Assembly (NCBI GenBank): GCA_016098155.1
Contig: JAAAJB010000128.1
Coordinates: 1-64,000, forward strand
Direction of reading: 5' to 3'
From: Actinomortierella ambigua
Lineage: Eukaryota > Mortierellomycota > Mortierellomycetes > Mortierellales > Mortierellaceae
DNA: 64,000 nucleotides
A program made the position numbers and the translations under genes. The notes under the pieces are model-generated. The model made no database searches and was not told the DNA's origin. It saw only the letters and a list, made by a program, of their open reading frames with translations. Shown here one piece after another: positions 1 to 11,300 of the stretch; the first letter of the stretch is position 1; each line of letters opens with the position of its first letter.

Positions 1-3000
1 GCAGGCAAAGCCAACCATAAACTCCTTGCCGAGGTCAATTGCACCGACATCGACCTTGGTGCGGTCAGGAAAAAGCACGTTCTGCACCGACGGAAGAGGG
101 ATCGCGGTGGAAATGTTAGGCAGCAGGCGCCGGTTATCCGGTGCAAGGATGTGTTGACGTGTGTTACCAACAATGTTGGTGATAAATCGCTGTTTCGCCC
201 TCTTCCGCAAGTCGACCGCGGACAAGTAGAGCTTTCGACCATCGGTGACAATGGCGCCCCGGAGGAGATAGGACGGTAGGACATTTTGCGGTTGTCCAGG
301 TCTCAAGACGTGCGTGTCGGGAAACATCCGTTCAATAGGCGGGCGAGCATTCATCAAGATTTCACTCGAACTCGCGTTCGGTGGGTTGGGTCCGACGAGA
401 GTACTTGCCAAGGCACGCAGCTCGGCCACCGTCGCAGTAGTCGTGGTCCGAGAGAGAGGGTGGAGGTGGGCGGGAGCCAGCATGGACAGCCCCACTGGAG
501 TAACCAGCCTAGTTAGTAGCCAACCGGGGGGTTTGTCAGCCACTGTGCCGATATTGGTACCCGTAATTGTGTACAGGTACCCTTGTATGGCCGACGATCT
601 CGAAAGGTGTGCGAACAATTGGGCTTCCGAGATGTATATGGACCCGTGCCGAACCGGCGACTGCGGTAGTCGCGTTCGCAGACCGGCCATTTTGTCGATG
701 AAATACCGTCTGTACTGCACGGCCAACATGGTGCCGAGAGTGCCGATCAGGTCGGAATCCAGAATGAAATCCTGAACTTGGCCTGGACCATCCTCATAGA
801 TTATTTCTCCGATGGTTGACTCCCTGTGACGTGATCGAATTAGAAGACTCTCTCTTGTGAGACCTTCGGCGACAGCAATATAATTGCCTCGAGCCCTTCC
901 AATGACTTGGTGCTTTGTGGTGCTGGCCCTGAGGGTGCTGCTTGGATCCCGCAGGTACTTCAGAAGAGACCTGAAGAAACCACCGTGATCACCTTTTGTG
1001 CCCGTGCCGTCTTCTTCTTCTTCTGGATCGCCCGCATTCACTGCATCCTCGTTAGACGGCCCCTCGTCGCCGCCATCATCCTGAGTAGCGTCCCCAACCG
1101 TACTGCTGTTGTTGTTCCCTTCCTTGCCCATCGTCTTGCGACGCTTCAAGGCGGCAGCTCTGATGGTGTCGTCGGTCGTATCATCCTTCTTGCCTTTTTT
1201 GAAAATGAGGCTGCGGAGCTCCACCAGATCGTGCGCCGATGCCGTCGTTATATATAATGCCATGCATTTTTGTCCGTGCCGAAGGAGCTCGTTGGATACT
1301 CGCACTATGCGTCGAATTATAGCGATTGTGTCGGCCTGGGCCTGTTTGGCAAGCGAGATTTTTTGTTCGTTGGTGAGCTCATTGATGAAGTTGGCCGTCG
1401 TGATCATTTCGTCCGATATGGCTGCCGTGATCATTTCGTCCGATACGACTTGGTTGATGTTACGGCCAAGCTGGCCGACGGATAGCGTTGTCATTTGGTG
1501 CCTTCGGGTGATGAAGTCGACGTGCTTTTTCTTGTCCGTAGCATCTGCATCAGCGGGGAGAGTTGACTGGGAGGAGCGTGAGGAAGATTGCGACTTGGGA
1601 GGGACTGGTGAAACCCAAGGATAGGGTTTAAATTCGCGGAAAACGACCTGGGCAGGGACAACCGGCTGTCCTTGGACGATTGCAGTAGGCTGGGTCGGGA
1701 CCTTGTGGACTTTAATAGCGTAACGTTCCGTTTGTAAAAGGTGAAAGCCTTTGGTCTGATGCTCTTGCTTGCATTCAAGGGCTCGATCCGTCACAGCAGG
1801 ATGTCGTGCAGCGCGGCGTGCGTCTACTCTCTCCCAATGAGCTTTTTGTCTGTCTGGAAGAGCGTCAAGAGACGGTGGGCGACTGGGGGGTGCATTCCCT
1901 GGATTTGATTTGAAACGGCTGGAATTTTTTTTTAAAAAAAAATGAGAAGAGAGAGAGAGGGAGGGGGTTAGCATGCTGTCATAGTGTGATTAAGAAGGGA
2001 CTGATGATCAACCTGCCCAGTCTTACCTTGGGGTCCGGTGTTGCTGTTGAGGTTGCTGCTGAGGTCGCTGTTGCCGCTGCTGCTGCTGCCGCTGTTTAAT
2101 GAACGAGCGGCGGCGCTCGGATGCAGCCTTGATCCGTCGCTTGAGCGAGAGAACCGCCTCCATGTTGCGGCCCTCTATTTCTTGTTTCGCTTGTTTCTGC
2201 GCTTGAGAAAGCAGCTCCTCTGAACAGTACAGGTAGATGTTGGAGGACGAGGTGAAATTGACTCGTGTAACTTGAGAGTTGGGCACTGCATTCCGGATTT
2301 CGTAGGCGTCGTAGGCAGCCTCGACCTCGGGGTGTTGGACGTACCACACCAATATGCGACCCAAGCTCACTACCGGGTGTCAAAGAAGGCGTTTATTTAT
2401 TATTAGCGTGGTGGTCAGACGAGAGAAACAAGGAGAGAGAAAGAGGTTGGGGGGGGGTTGACTTACAGGAGTTGGGCATACTCTTGATGATTCTCATGTT
2501 GGTGGCAATCCCGAAGCCTGGTAGGTTCCTACTGTAGTCGGTGTTTGACACCACTAGAAGTAGCTGGAACTGCCGACGGGTGAGGCCCGCCTTACTAAGC
2601 AAGGCGTTGATATCGTACTCAACATACCTGCTGCCCCATGGCCGCAGCATTGTTTGAATAAATGGCTCCGCGCAGTAATCGACATCGTTTGCAATCACGA
2701 TGAATTGCATCCCGGAGGTGAAGGCTAGCTCTTGAGCGCGGCGGCGGATTCCGATGTCGGCCTCTCCATTGCACAGGTGGGCAATGGCTCCTGTCTGCCG
2801 AAGTTGATGGATGATTTCTTCTTTGAGGGGGTTTGTAAGGGGGGTCGATTGTCGGATCGCTGACAAGGCTTTCCGGTAGGCTGCTCTTTTAATGCCATGG
2901 CCAGTCTCAGCCCTGCGTTCCATGCTTTGGATGTTCTGTTCCGCTTCTATCAATCGTGTGCCGTTTTCCCGCCGCTCCATACTGGTATGCAATTTTTCCT

Positions 3001-3253
3001 GATTTCCGTCACCGTCTAAAAAATATTCCACGACTGTGGCGCCATCGAAGCGACGCTGTAGCCAGTCGGCTACGACTTTTGCGGTAAGGCGGATATTGTA
3101 CTGAGCCGTCGAACGAAGTGTAGAGAAAATGATGCGTTGAATTTGGTGGTGAAAAGCCCCAATATCGACCAGTAATCTAGTTGATAATGGGATATCGACT
3201 TTGGGCAGAGTTTTTGCAGACCCCAGGACGGCCAGTAATCCTGGGCCGCCCAT
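1..3253 (-). CDS. XPG/FEN1-like nuclease fused to a TnpB/Fanzor-like protein (3' end outside window)
   Basis: Three exons read in phase (3253-2467, 2369-2027, 1918-1; introns have GTAAGT or GTAAG donors and TAG or AAAG-like acceptors), giving 1016 codons with no stop at the edge. Residues 1 to about 310 form a complete FEN1/XPG-type fold: N-terminus MGGPGLL, acidic residues D30 (LLVDIGAF), D80/D82 (FLDGDG), E164/D166 (NGEADIG), D190/D192 (ANDVDY) and D239 (SNTDYS) followed by an H3TH-like GFGIA segment. A Gln-rich stretch ends near residue 376. After a charged, low-complexity part, residues of about 780-1016 resemble the stretch before RuvC-I of TnpB/Fanzor proteins, with RGAIVTDGRKLYL and then GAIDLGKEFMVGFA, where D1005 would be the first RuvC aspartate. 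Family knowledge: Fanzors are RNA-guided nucleases carried by transposons; XPG-type enzymes cut flapped DNA. The fusion and its function are inferences; RuvC-II, RuvC-III and zinc motifs lie outside the window. The ATG fits the usual MG start of XPG-N domains. Confidence 0.7.
1399..1445 (-). repeat. Two 20-bp direct repeats (27-bp period) inside the Fanzor-like gene
   Basis: An identical 20-base unit occurs at 1399-1418 and again at 1426-1445. The 27-base period keeps the reading frame and encodes the duplicated peptide SDEMIT in the linker between the nuclease domain and the TnpB-like part. It looks like a recent in-frame tandem duplication in a low-constraint helical linker. Confidence 0.8.
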
Positions 3254-3567
3254 GTGGAATATGTGAAAGAGACGTGCGAGAGAGAGGGAAGAGGAAAGGA
3301 TGAAGGACGAAAGGGAGCGAAGTTGTCAAGAAAAAGAGGAGAGCAAACGATGAAAGACAATAGAAGAAGAGAAAGACAAGAGGAGAAAGACAAGAAGAAA
3401 GGTATGTGCTGTATGCACATCATGTTGTGATGGGTACACATCTGCTGATCATGATGTGATGTGCTCCTTCCCTTTTGATGACTTTACTTGCAATCTTCCT
3501 TGGATCAATGTAGGGCAGCTACAAAAGACTTTTTTTCTGAAGAGAACTCATCCTGGAAACAATCTCC
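3254..3567. promoter_or_regulatory. Divergent intergenic region between the nuclease fusion and a small gene
   Basis: The two start codons are 314 bp apart and face away from each other. The nuclease side is strongly purine-rich on the plus strand (GAGAGAGA-type runs at about 3265-3400), i.e. a pyrimidine-rich leader in the sense of the nuclease transcript. No clear TATA element was seen. The arrangement suggests that both genes share a promoter. Confidence 0.35.
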
Positions 3568-4019
3568 ATGGAGGACAACGACGACATCTTGGGGCACGAC
3601 GACATCTTGGGCGAGGTCTTCCCCTCCTCTGCTACTGTCTCTCTTCCAGGTTATGGTATCGACACCGGCACCACTGGTACAATTTCCCGGCTCCAGGATC
3701 GCTTATAGTGAGCATGCAGCAGCTACGCCAATACCACGGATGGCATCGGCCAGCAAGAAGACACCTTCAGTGCTGTCCAGCAGGTCTGGACTACCACCGC
3801 CACGGAAGAAGTGAATATTGGCATCATAGCAGCTTCCTTAGAAGCCATCAAGAGGCTCGAAGGTTCTCAAAGCACAATCACGAGGCTGCAGGAAGACATC
3901 ACAACACCGCAGCTTGGGGGAGGGGGTTAGAAAAATCCCCTTTTTTTGTACAAACGAATACTTGACTTTTGTTTTTTTTAGGCCTACGGGAACAAGCTAA
4001 TATCTACACTGTCCGTTGA
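3568..4019 (+). CDS. Small acidic hypothetical protein, divergent from the nuclease fusion
   Basis: Not a family I recognise. Exons 3568-3649, 3713-3925 and 3982-4019 join in phase to a 110-residue protein starting MEDNDDILGHDDILGE. The first intron is 63 bp and removes in-frame TAG and TGA; its acceptor is the weak point. The second has a CTTGAC branch-like site and a T-rich tract before AG. The middle of the protein (IIAASLEAIKRLEGSQ and following) reads as a short amphipathic coiled coil. It has no membrane segment or zinc motif. Its position directly divergent from the XPG/Fanzor-like gene hints at membership of the same mobile unit, but that is inference. If the introns are wrong this is a decayed ORF. 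Confidence 0.35.
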
Positions 4020-4332
4020 ATAAAGCATAACATATGACACTCTGACTACACTGTGCAACAAAAGCAGCAGCTCACTCTATACTCAACCCATGTGCTTACA
4101 ATATGTTCTGTTCTGAAAGAACCAAGGGCAGGTACAGGAGACTATGTAGCCTCTCTTGGCCTAATGATATGTGATTCTGATGGTGTACCGTGGAAACTGT
4201 GAGCCTTGGAACGACTCAACTGACATCTCGCCTCTCTACTCCTTCACATCGGCAAATACGATAATGCATTTCTCCGAGCAGCCTTTGCTAGCTCGCCTTT
4301 CCAAGTGGGTCTGAGCTTCCAGCCGCTGTCCA
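4020..4332. other. Intergenic, no feature seen
   Basis: AT-balanced sequence with stops in all frames. It holds nothing that I can support beyond the probable 3' end of the small upstream gene. Confidence 0.4.
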
Positions 4333-4545
4333 CTAGCGATTGCTTCTGTCGTAGAAGCTCGACCCACATTTCGCCAGCTCTGGATCACAGTCCTTCTTGA
4401 ACTCGGGGACTGCACCGTACGGGAGAATGCACATCACATGGTCGGGTCTTCTTTTCTGCCTGTCCTTGAAGAAGTGTCTGTTGAGAGTATTGTGCCAAGA
4501 TTCAATCAGGTTGTTAGTGTCAGTCGAGTCGGTCGCGGAGCCTTG
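4333..4545 (-). pseudogene. Fragment of a MULE-type transposase
   Basis: A short minus-strand segment encodes TNNLIESWHNTLNRHFF followed by a basic KDRQKRRPD stretch. This resembles the segment after the catalytic core of MULE/SWIM-type transposases, where the usual pattern is TNN(Y/L)xESWHxxLK followed by RRxD. Residues before this segment (a Pro-rich stretch from about 4546 up) do not continue the family and no DDE residues are present, so it is a remnant. It supports the view that 1-5 kb is transposon-rich. Confidence 0.45.
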
Positions 4546-5257
4546 ACGAAAACAAAGAGGTGGAGGCGGCGCGAGGGGTAGGGGCGACAGCGTTAGCACT
4601 GGAGGTACTCGCTCTACTGTAGCGGCCATCGCTACCACATCATCCTACACCATCTGGTTCTATCTCCCACACCATGGGTCACGATGAGGCACGTACCCGA
4701 GATCAATGCTCCAATAGAGCCAGATGACGACTTTGATCGATATCACGACATCGCTGGATCCTTTGACCAAAGTCGATGGCCTGTTCCAAGTGAGAACTGG
4801 ATGGCCTTGCACTACCTCTGCCTCTTGCGCAACCTAGACCATGATCGACAGCGGCAGCGACCTGGGTAGACGTGGATACCACAGTGGGTTCTACAGAAGC
4901 AATGGAGCACTCAGTATTCTACAAAGCCTTACCTTAACGAGGGTGGTTTCCATAGCTGCAACGAGCTGTGTCGGAGGGGTAGAAGGGCGTGGTACATGTT
5001 CTGAGCGCGACTCGGTTTCTGACTCGGCTGTGTCCCCTTCAGTTTCCGTTTCTCCATCTGTAAGGGTGGTTTCGTCAGGGACGGGAAAAGGAAAGAAGTT
5101 GGTAGTGGAAAGTGGCATGAAGGGGCGTTTCTCAGAGGAAAGGCTGGAATGGTGTACCCGACCCTTCCGTGACTGTCACTGGCTCGATGTCGAAACTGAC
5201 AAAAAAAAGGGGAGAGGGGGGACAGCACTCTTCATCGTCACCATTCATTGTTTAGCC
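4546..5257. other. Intergenic upstream of UBA2, possibly transposon debris
   Basis: Short open stretches occur on both strands, including an acidic plus-strand one at 4684-4869, but none has a recognisable motif or credible splice structure. The last 100-150 bp should hold the UBA2 promoter and leader. Confidence 0.3.
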
Positions 5258-8033
5258 ATGTCGCGCGAAGATTACTTGAAGCGAACTATCGGGGGATCCC
5301 TCGTACAAAACATCGCTCAAGCGCGCGTGCTCATGGTGGGCGCTGGCGGCATTGGATGCGAATTACTCAAGAATCTCGTTATGAGTGGTTTCAAGAATAT
5401 CGAAGTTGTGAGTGAGTCGTTCCTTCGCCCCCCCCCCCCTGTATCGAAGGCGCTGAGATCAACAGAGACCGAGAGGCACTGTTTTTCTATTTTGTGTTGA
5501 ATATTCACCAAGAGGTTGTCGCTCTCTCACACTTTTTTTTTCTCTCTTTGTTCACCACCTAGATTGACCTGGATACAATTGACCTCTCCAATCTCAACCG
5601 CCAGTTTCTCTTCCAGAAGCAGCATGTCAAAAAGTCAAAGGCGCATGTATGTGAACGTGAGACCAGCTTGAAATGCTTTGTACGACTTTTTTACCACATG
5701 AAATCGACTATGGTTCTAGGTTTTCTCACTGAGTGCGACACATTGGCTCCTCCTTACCTCCTGCACTGGACCTGAGTAGATAGCAAAGGCCTCAGCACTC
5801 GCATTCAACCCTTCAGTCAATGTCGTGTCGCGGCACCAAAACATCAAGGAGCACGAGTTCACGGTCGAGTGGTTTAGAGGGTTTGATCTGGTCATGAATG
5901 CCTTGGATAACCTGGGTATGACATGCTCTGTTGTTGCTTGTGCACCAATTTGGTCGTTTTGCAATCACGCTTGGTGGCCCACCGTTGATATTGACAATAT
6001 GGTTTTTGTACGTTCATTGTAGATGCCCGACGACATGTCAACAAAATGTGCTTGGCTGCCAATGTGCCGTTAATTGAGTCGGGAACAGCGGGCTACCTTG
6101 GCCAAGTCACTGTGATCAAGAAGGAGGTTACTGAATGCTTTGATTGCCAGCCTAAAGAAACTCCAAAGACGTTTCCAGTCTGCACCATCCGAAGTACCCC
6201 CTCAGCCCCAATCCATTGTATTGTCTGGGCAAAGAGCTATCTTTTTGGTCAGCTACTTGGCAATTCGGAGGAGGATGATGATGAAGTCATATCCAAGGAT
6301 GAGGCGGATGGCGAAACTGGTAAGAGTGTCCTCTGGTGGATTGGTCTTGTGGTGTTACGGCCATCCAAGCTACGCGCATGTGGTGCACTATGATCCTCCC
6401 TCTCTAACTTGATGTATTGTGATCGCGTTTGGAATGGATGCGTGTTTAGCCAAAGAGCTGGCCGCGTTAGCAGCAGAGTCGCAGGCTCTCAAAGCTATTC
6501 TAGAGACAGCCAACACGGATGGTTTTGCCGAGCGTGTTTTCGACAAGGTCTTTTATGCGGATGTTGTCCGACTGCGGTCAATGGAGGAAATGTGGAAGAC
6601 AAGAAAACCTCCGGTTCCCTTGAAGTACATGGACGCAGTCAAGTCATCAAAGGCTGAGGAAGTTGCATCGAGCGATCCAGCGATAACATGTGTGGACTCG
6701 ATATCGGCAGCAGGAAGCAATGGATCAGGCGGAGATAATGTATCGGGTAGCACGCTCAAAGATCAACGTCAGTGGTCTCTACGTGAGAATGCCCAGATCT
6801 TTTGCCAGAGTCTAGAGACATTGACAACACGGCTACAGCAGATGCGCGAATCTGATCCATCTGTGAGCATTCAGTTTGACAAGGATGACCCCGACTCGCT
6901 GGATTTTGTCACGGCAACCTCCAACCTTCGCGCCCATATCTTTGGAATCGAGGAAAAGAGCCGATTTCAGGTGAAAGGTAAAGAGTCATTTTTCTTTGCG
7001 TGTTCTAGTTCTCGTCTTCTGCCATGTGGCCTTCTCGATACTCACCAATCCGTCTTTTCTTTTTCTTCTCTCTCTCCCCCTTTTTGTTATTTTTTAGCCA
7101 TGGCGGGTAATATCATACCAGCGATCGCCACTACCAACGCCATTATTGCTGGAATGATGGTCATGGCGGCATTTAAGATCCTCAGCAACAAGCTAGTCGA
7201 GTGCAAAACTGTATGTGGCTCTCTGCGGCAACATGTGTGCGTGTTTTTTTTTTGGCTTGTACTTTTAATCTTTTACTCACGAATATCGTTTCAACCTTTT
7301 GATGTTTTCAGGGATACCTGGCGTACGGCCGTAACCGACCGAAGCTAATCATCCAAGAACCTCTGGCTAAGCCCAATCCCAGATGCTATGTCTGCCGAAA
7401 CACCTTTCTCGATCTGCGAATCAATGCCGATAAATTTACCGTCAAGAACCTGGTCAATGTTCTGCAAGAGAATGGAATGGAAGAGGTTGAGATACAAGAA
7501 AATGGAAGGTAAACTTATTGCACATGGAAAGGTTCAACAAGCGGGCAATAGACTGACGCTCTTATCCAATAGTACTCATTCTTTTCGCCATGTATACTAC
7601 CCCCATTTCTACTAGGTTGCTCTACGATGTCGAGTTTGAAGACAACCTAGAAACAGCGCTGGCCAAGCTGGGCGTGACGGATGAAAAGCTGCTTGAGGTG
7701 CTTGACGATGAAGACCACAAAGTCGTGCTCCGTATTCTCCAAACGGATGACCAACAACTGGATGGTAAGCCCTATATCTTGGAGGGCGATCTCGTACAGG
7801 CTCTTCGGCAAGTGGTGGCCGAAGGGACTGAAGATGAGGTGAATGTCGCTAACGAGGGTGACACCATGATGAGCGAAGCATCCAACGACAAGAAGCGCAA
7901 GCTAGAGTCAGTCGTCGATCCGAACGACTCGTCTGTTCCGCAAAAGAAACAGGCGCCTGAAGAGGATGCCATCGACGTGGACGAGGTCGTCGTAATGAAC
8001 GGTGAGGTGTATGATCTTATTCTCCTGGACTGA
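5258..8033 (+). CDS. UBA2: SUMO-activating enzyme subunit 2 (Uba2)
   Basis: Catalytic subunit of the heterodimeric SUMO E1, which adenylates SUMO and carries it as a thioester before passing it to Ubc9 in the nucleus. Exons 5258-5407, 5563-5646, 5780-5915, 6023-6319, 6450-6977, 7098-7210, 7312-7508 and 7616-8033 join to 640 residues, the usual family length. Visible: nucleotide-binding [14 protein letters not shown] near residue 27; [11 protein letters not shown]; active-site Cys in [20 protein letters not shown]; zinc ligands CFDC and CYVC; conserved [17 protein letters not shown]; a C-terminal ubiquitin-fold part ending in an acidic tail with a nuclear-signal-like KKRKLE and hydrophobic-acidic DVDEVVVM, like a SUMO-interacting motif. 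All key residues are present. The start ATG begins the conserved [12 protein letters not shown] block. Confidence 0.95.
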
Positions 8034-8391
8034 CGCTGCTGTCCAAAATAATAATAATAATAAAAAAAAAATAGCCGCTGTAAGACAAACGCCTGGCATC
8101 ATCGCCTCGGTCAGCATAACAGCATAGAGCATCGTATATCATTTTTACTCGATTTGTGTAGAGGCAGCACTCAACCTCTTTGTCTGGCTCTGGTGTCACC
8201 TTGACCGCTCAATGATTCATATCAGTCATTCCCTGCAACAAACACGAAAAGTAAGAAGAATTGCTTGTTGCTCTACAAAGCCCTACTGCACAGAATGCTG
8301 AGCATCTACAAAGGGCGGCGTATTTTTTTTATTATATTTTCGAATGCAGGCTTCATCTTCCGTATCGGCACCATTCCAAACACCTCAACCC
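8034..8391. terminator. Convergent 3' ends of UBA2 and RPN2
   Basis: The two genes end tail to tail in 358 bp. On the plus strand an AATAATAATAAAA run lies at about 8049-8070, just after the UBA2 stop. On the minus strand AATAAA occurs at 8333-8328, about 60 bp after the RPN2 stop. Both are plausible polyadenylation signals. Confidence 0.45.
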
Positions 8392-11300
8392 TTAAAAAGG
8401 ATATTCAAATGGCTCAGGGAGAGGAGCCTCTGCATCGTCTGATGCAGCTGACGCCCCACCTGATGCTGCGTTGTTGGGAGTGGCAGCCGTCGATGTCGAA
8501 GTAGGGATCAATGTTTCAGGCTCGTTAGGCTGACGGTCCTTGAGCAGCACAATACCGCCGGAGACAGCACCCTTCTTAACAGGGACATAGCGGCCCTCGG
8601 TATCAAACGAGATGTACTTGAGTTGCGCAGTGACCACACGAGATAGGTTGCCCAACTTCTCCATCTCTGGCTCCTTCTTTGACAACTTTTCCTCTTCACT
8701 CTCCTTTGCTTGATCGCCTTCCTTGACCTCGTCACCACCATCAACATCCGCCACTGAAGGCTTGTCCTCGTCCATAGCCTCGCCAGCACCCTTTGCGACA
8801 CCAGCAGCCTTCTCCTCCTCAGCCTTTGCCTTTCTTGCCTTTGCCTGCGCCTTGGCTGTGGTCGACAGGACTGCCGTTGCGACCTTTTCGACCTTGGTCT
8901 CCTGTGGGGGCTTGGTGGGTGGTGGGTACGCAAAGAGCGAGGGACGAGCGTTCGACGTGAACTCGAGCTCTGGCATGTTCAGGTCCTCGTTAACAGCAAT
9001 GATGGCTGTCGGCGTAAAAGCCAAGCTCAAAAAGTGTGTTGCCGGGTACCAGTACCAGAACTGTGTAAAGAGCGCAGCGCCGACAATCGCCGACATGTTG
9101 TTGTGACCTGAACGCGACTGCATGGAAATCGTCACGTTGCGGCCACCAGCGTCAATGATGCCTTGACCTAAGATGGCTCCAAACTTGGCCAATGCGTCCT
9201 CATTCTTCTTCTTGATGATGTCCTCGTACATTTGGCGAACCTTGGCCACCTTGGGGTTCTGCACATCGTTCTGCTGGATCAGGATCATCGCCAGAGCGAT
9301 AAAGGCGCCTTGGCGGACAAAATCAACGGTGTCGTTTGTCATGGGCTCCAGTAGCTCAATGGCATCCACTAAACCTGTACCAGCACACGAGATACCGAGG
9401 GCCAAGCAGGCACCATAGCGAACGTGCGGATTGTAGCTCTCCGACAGCAGCTGTACGATGCGAGGAACTTGATTGTAGGTGCGGAAAAGGATAAAGCCAA
9501 GTGCTGTGACGGCCGCGCGACGAACGTCATCGTTAACGTCGCTCACAGCGACATGGAGAAGGCGGCGGATCGCCTTGTTGTTGCCCGTGCCGCAGTACGC
9601 CATCGCAATGGTATACATTCCACCATAACGAAGGATGGGGTCTTTGTCGCCCGTCAGCTGCTCAATCAGACCGTCCGCTGCGTCCTCCTTGCCGTACATG
9701 ACCAACGACATGCCAATTGCCAGGCCACGGATAATCTTTTCATGCTGGGTCTCCTGTGCGTACTGAAGCATCTCGTCCAATGCCTTCTCTGATGCAGTGC
9801 CAAGCATCACCATGCCCATGCCCAGACCGGCTGCCTCGCCTCCGATGGCGCTGTCGCTGAATAAGACGTTCTTGAGCTCCTCATAGATTTCTACAAGGTG
9901 GAGTGATAATAGAGGGAGAGTCAGTATGCCGCCATGGTACCATTCTGGCAACCACTACCACCACCACATTGATTAGGTTCTTGACTCAAGCAACGTACCT
10001 TCGTTATCTGTGGCCATGCCGGCTGTGCCAAGACCCAGGCAGGCGCCGTGCTGTAGCACCTCGATCTGAGTGTTCTTGAGGATGTCGCGGAGGTAGTTCA
10101 AGACTTCATCGCCATGGTTGGCATGAATCAGACCAAGGGCAAAGAGCGAGCCGCCTTCTGAATACGGCGAGGCTGTCACACCATCCTGGGGCAGATACGG
10201 TGCCAACAGAGTCTGGCCTTGCGAAAGCTGACCCTTGTGGATGACACCCAATGCGGCCGTGGCACTAAACTTGGACCAATTTGTGGCACGCGATAGCCAC
10301 TCGAGGTTTTGGCGCAAAAAGTCGTCGCTGGTCGTGCCCGCGTTCATGAACGCGTTGGAGAACGTGACGGCAGAGTGATAGATCGACAGACGGGCATCTA
10401 GGGCGTTCTTGGTGTTCTTCAGGATGAGCATGTCGGTCTTGTTGTTCCTGTACAGGAACTCGAGGTGTAGTTTGATGGTCTCCTTGCCGGACAGAATCGA
10501 TCGGATGCGGTCAATCTTCTCCTCAGCATTCGCATCAGCGGAAGTGAGGGCACCAGCAACCTTGTTACGGAACTTTTGTGTTGCATTGCTCTCGAGATCA
10601 AATGCCAGCTGGTATGCCATCAGGGTGTCATCGTTCTCGCCAGAGTTGACCAGCTGCTGCAGAAGAAGAGCCGACTCCTCGGGAGTGTCCAGGTGAACAA
10701 GGCATTGGTTGATGGCGGCATAATCAGGCTCTTTGAGGGTACGGAATTGTTCGACCAAGAGATGAAGCAAGGTGCTACGGTAGCTCTGGTTGAGGATCAC
10801 GGTCATGGTGAGGTTGTAGATGTATGGCAGCAGCTTGGCGGGACCAGCGGCGTCAATACAGTGCTTTACAACATCCAAACGACGTGACTCAAGAGCGATA
10901 CCGACAGCCTACATGGCGGACAAAAAAAGTTTAAGAGTCAGTTTTTTTTTGTTGATCTAGGAACTCGTCCGGAGAAATTGACAAACTCATTTCCAGCCCC
11001 AAGTATTACCTGCTTGTACTCGCCATCCTTGTAACAACGTTCAAACATCTTCTCAACAACGTCCTTCAGGCGTTGGTCCATCTTCTCGATAGCATCCTTT
11101 CCTTCCTCGATGGACAGTAGGCTGATGTACTTGTCAATGCATTTAGCTTGAAAAGGGCAAAGAAAGAGACAGGCTGTGTTAGATTGGAGGTTCTCAGCAC
11201 AACTATAGTCTCAAAGCATTCGTCCATGGCGCCCTTACATATGATGGTGTCGACATATTCGGATTTCACGGAGAGGTCAAACAGCTTTCCTGCACCAAGA

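Noticed and set aside
3456..3965. 169-codon plus-strand open frame
   Set aside because: His/Arg/Trp-rich, unnatural composition; it is the off-frame reading of the small acidic gene.
4841..5500. Open frame running into UBA2 from upstream
   Set aside because: It continues through the first UBA2 exon into its intron; the conserved protein starts at the ATG of MSREDYLK.
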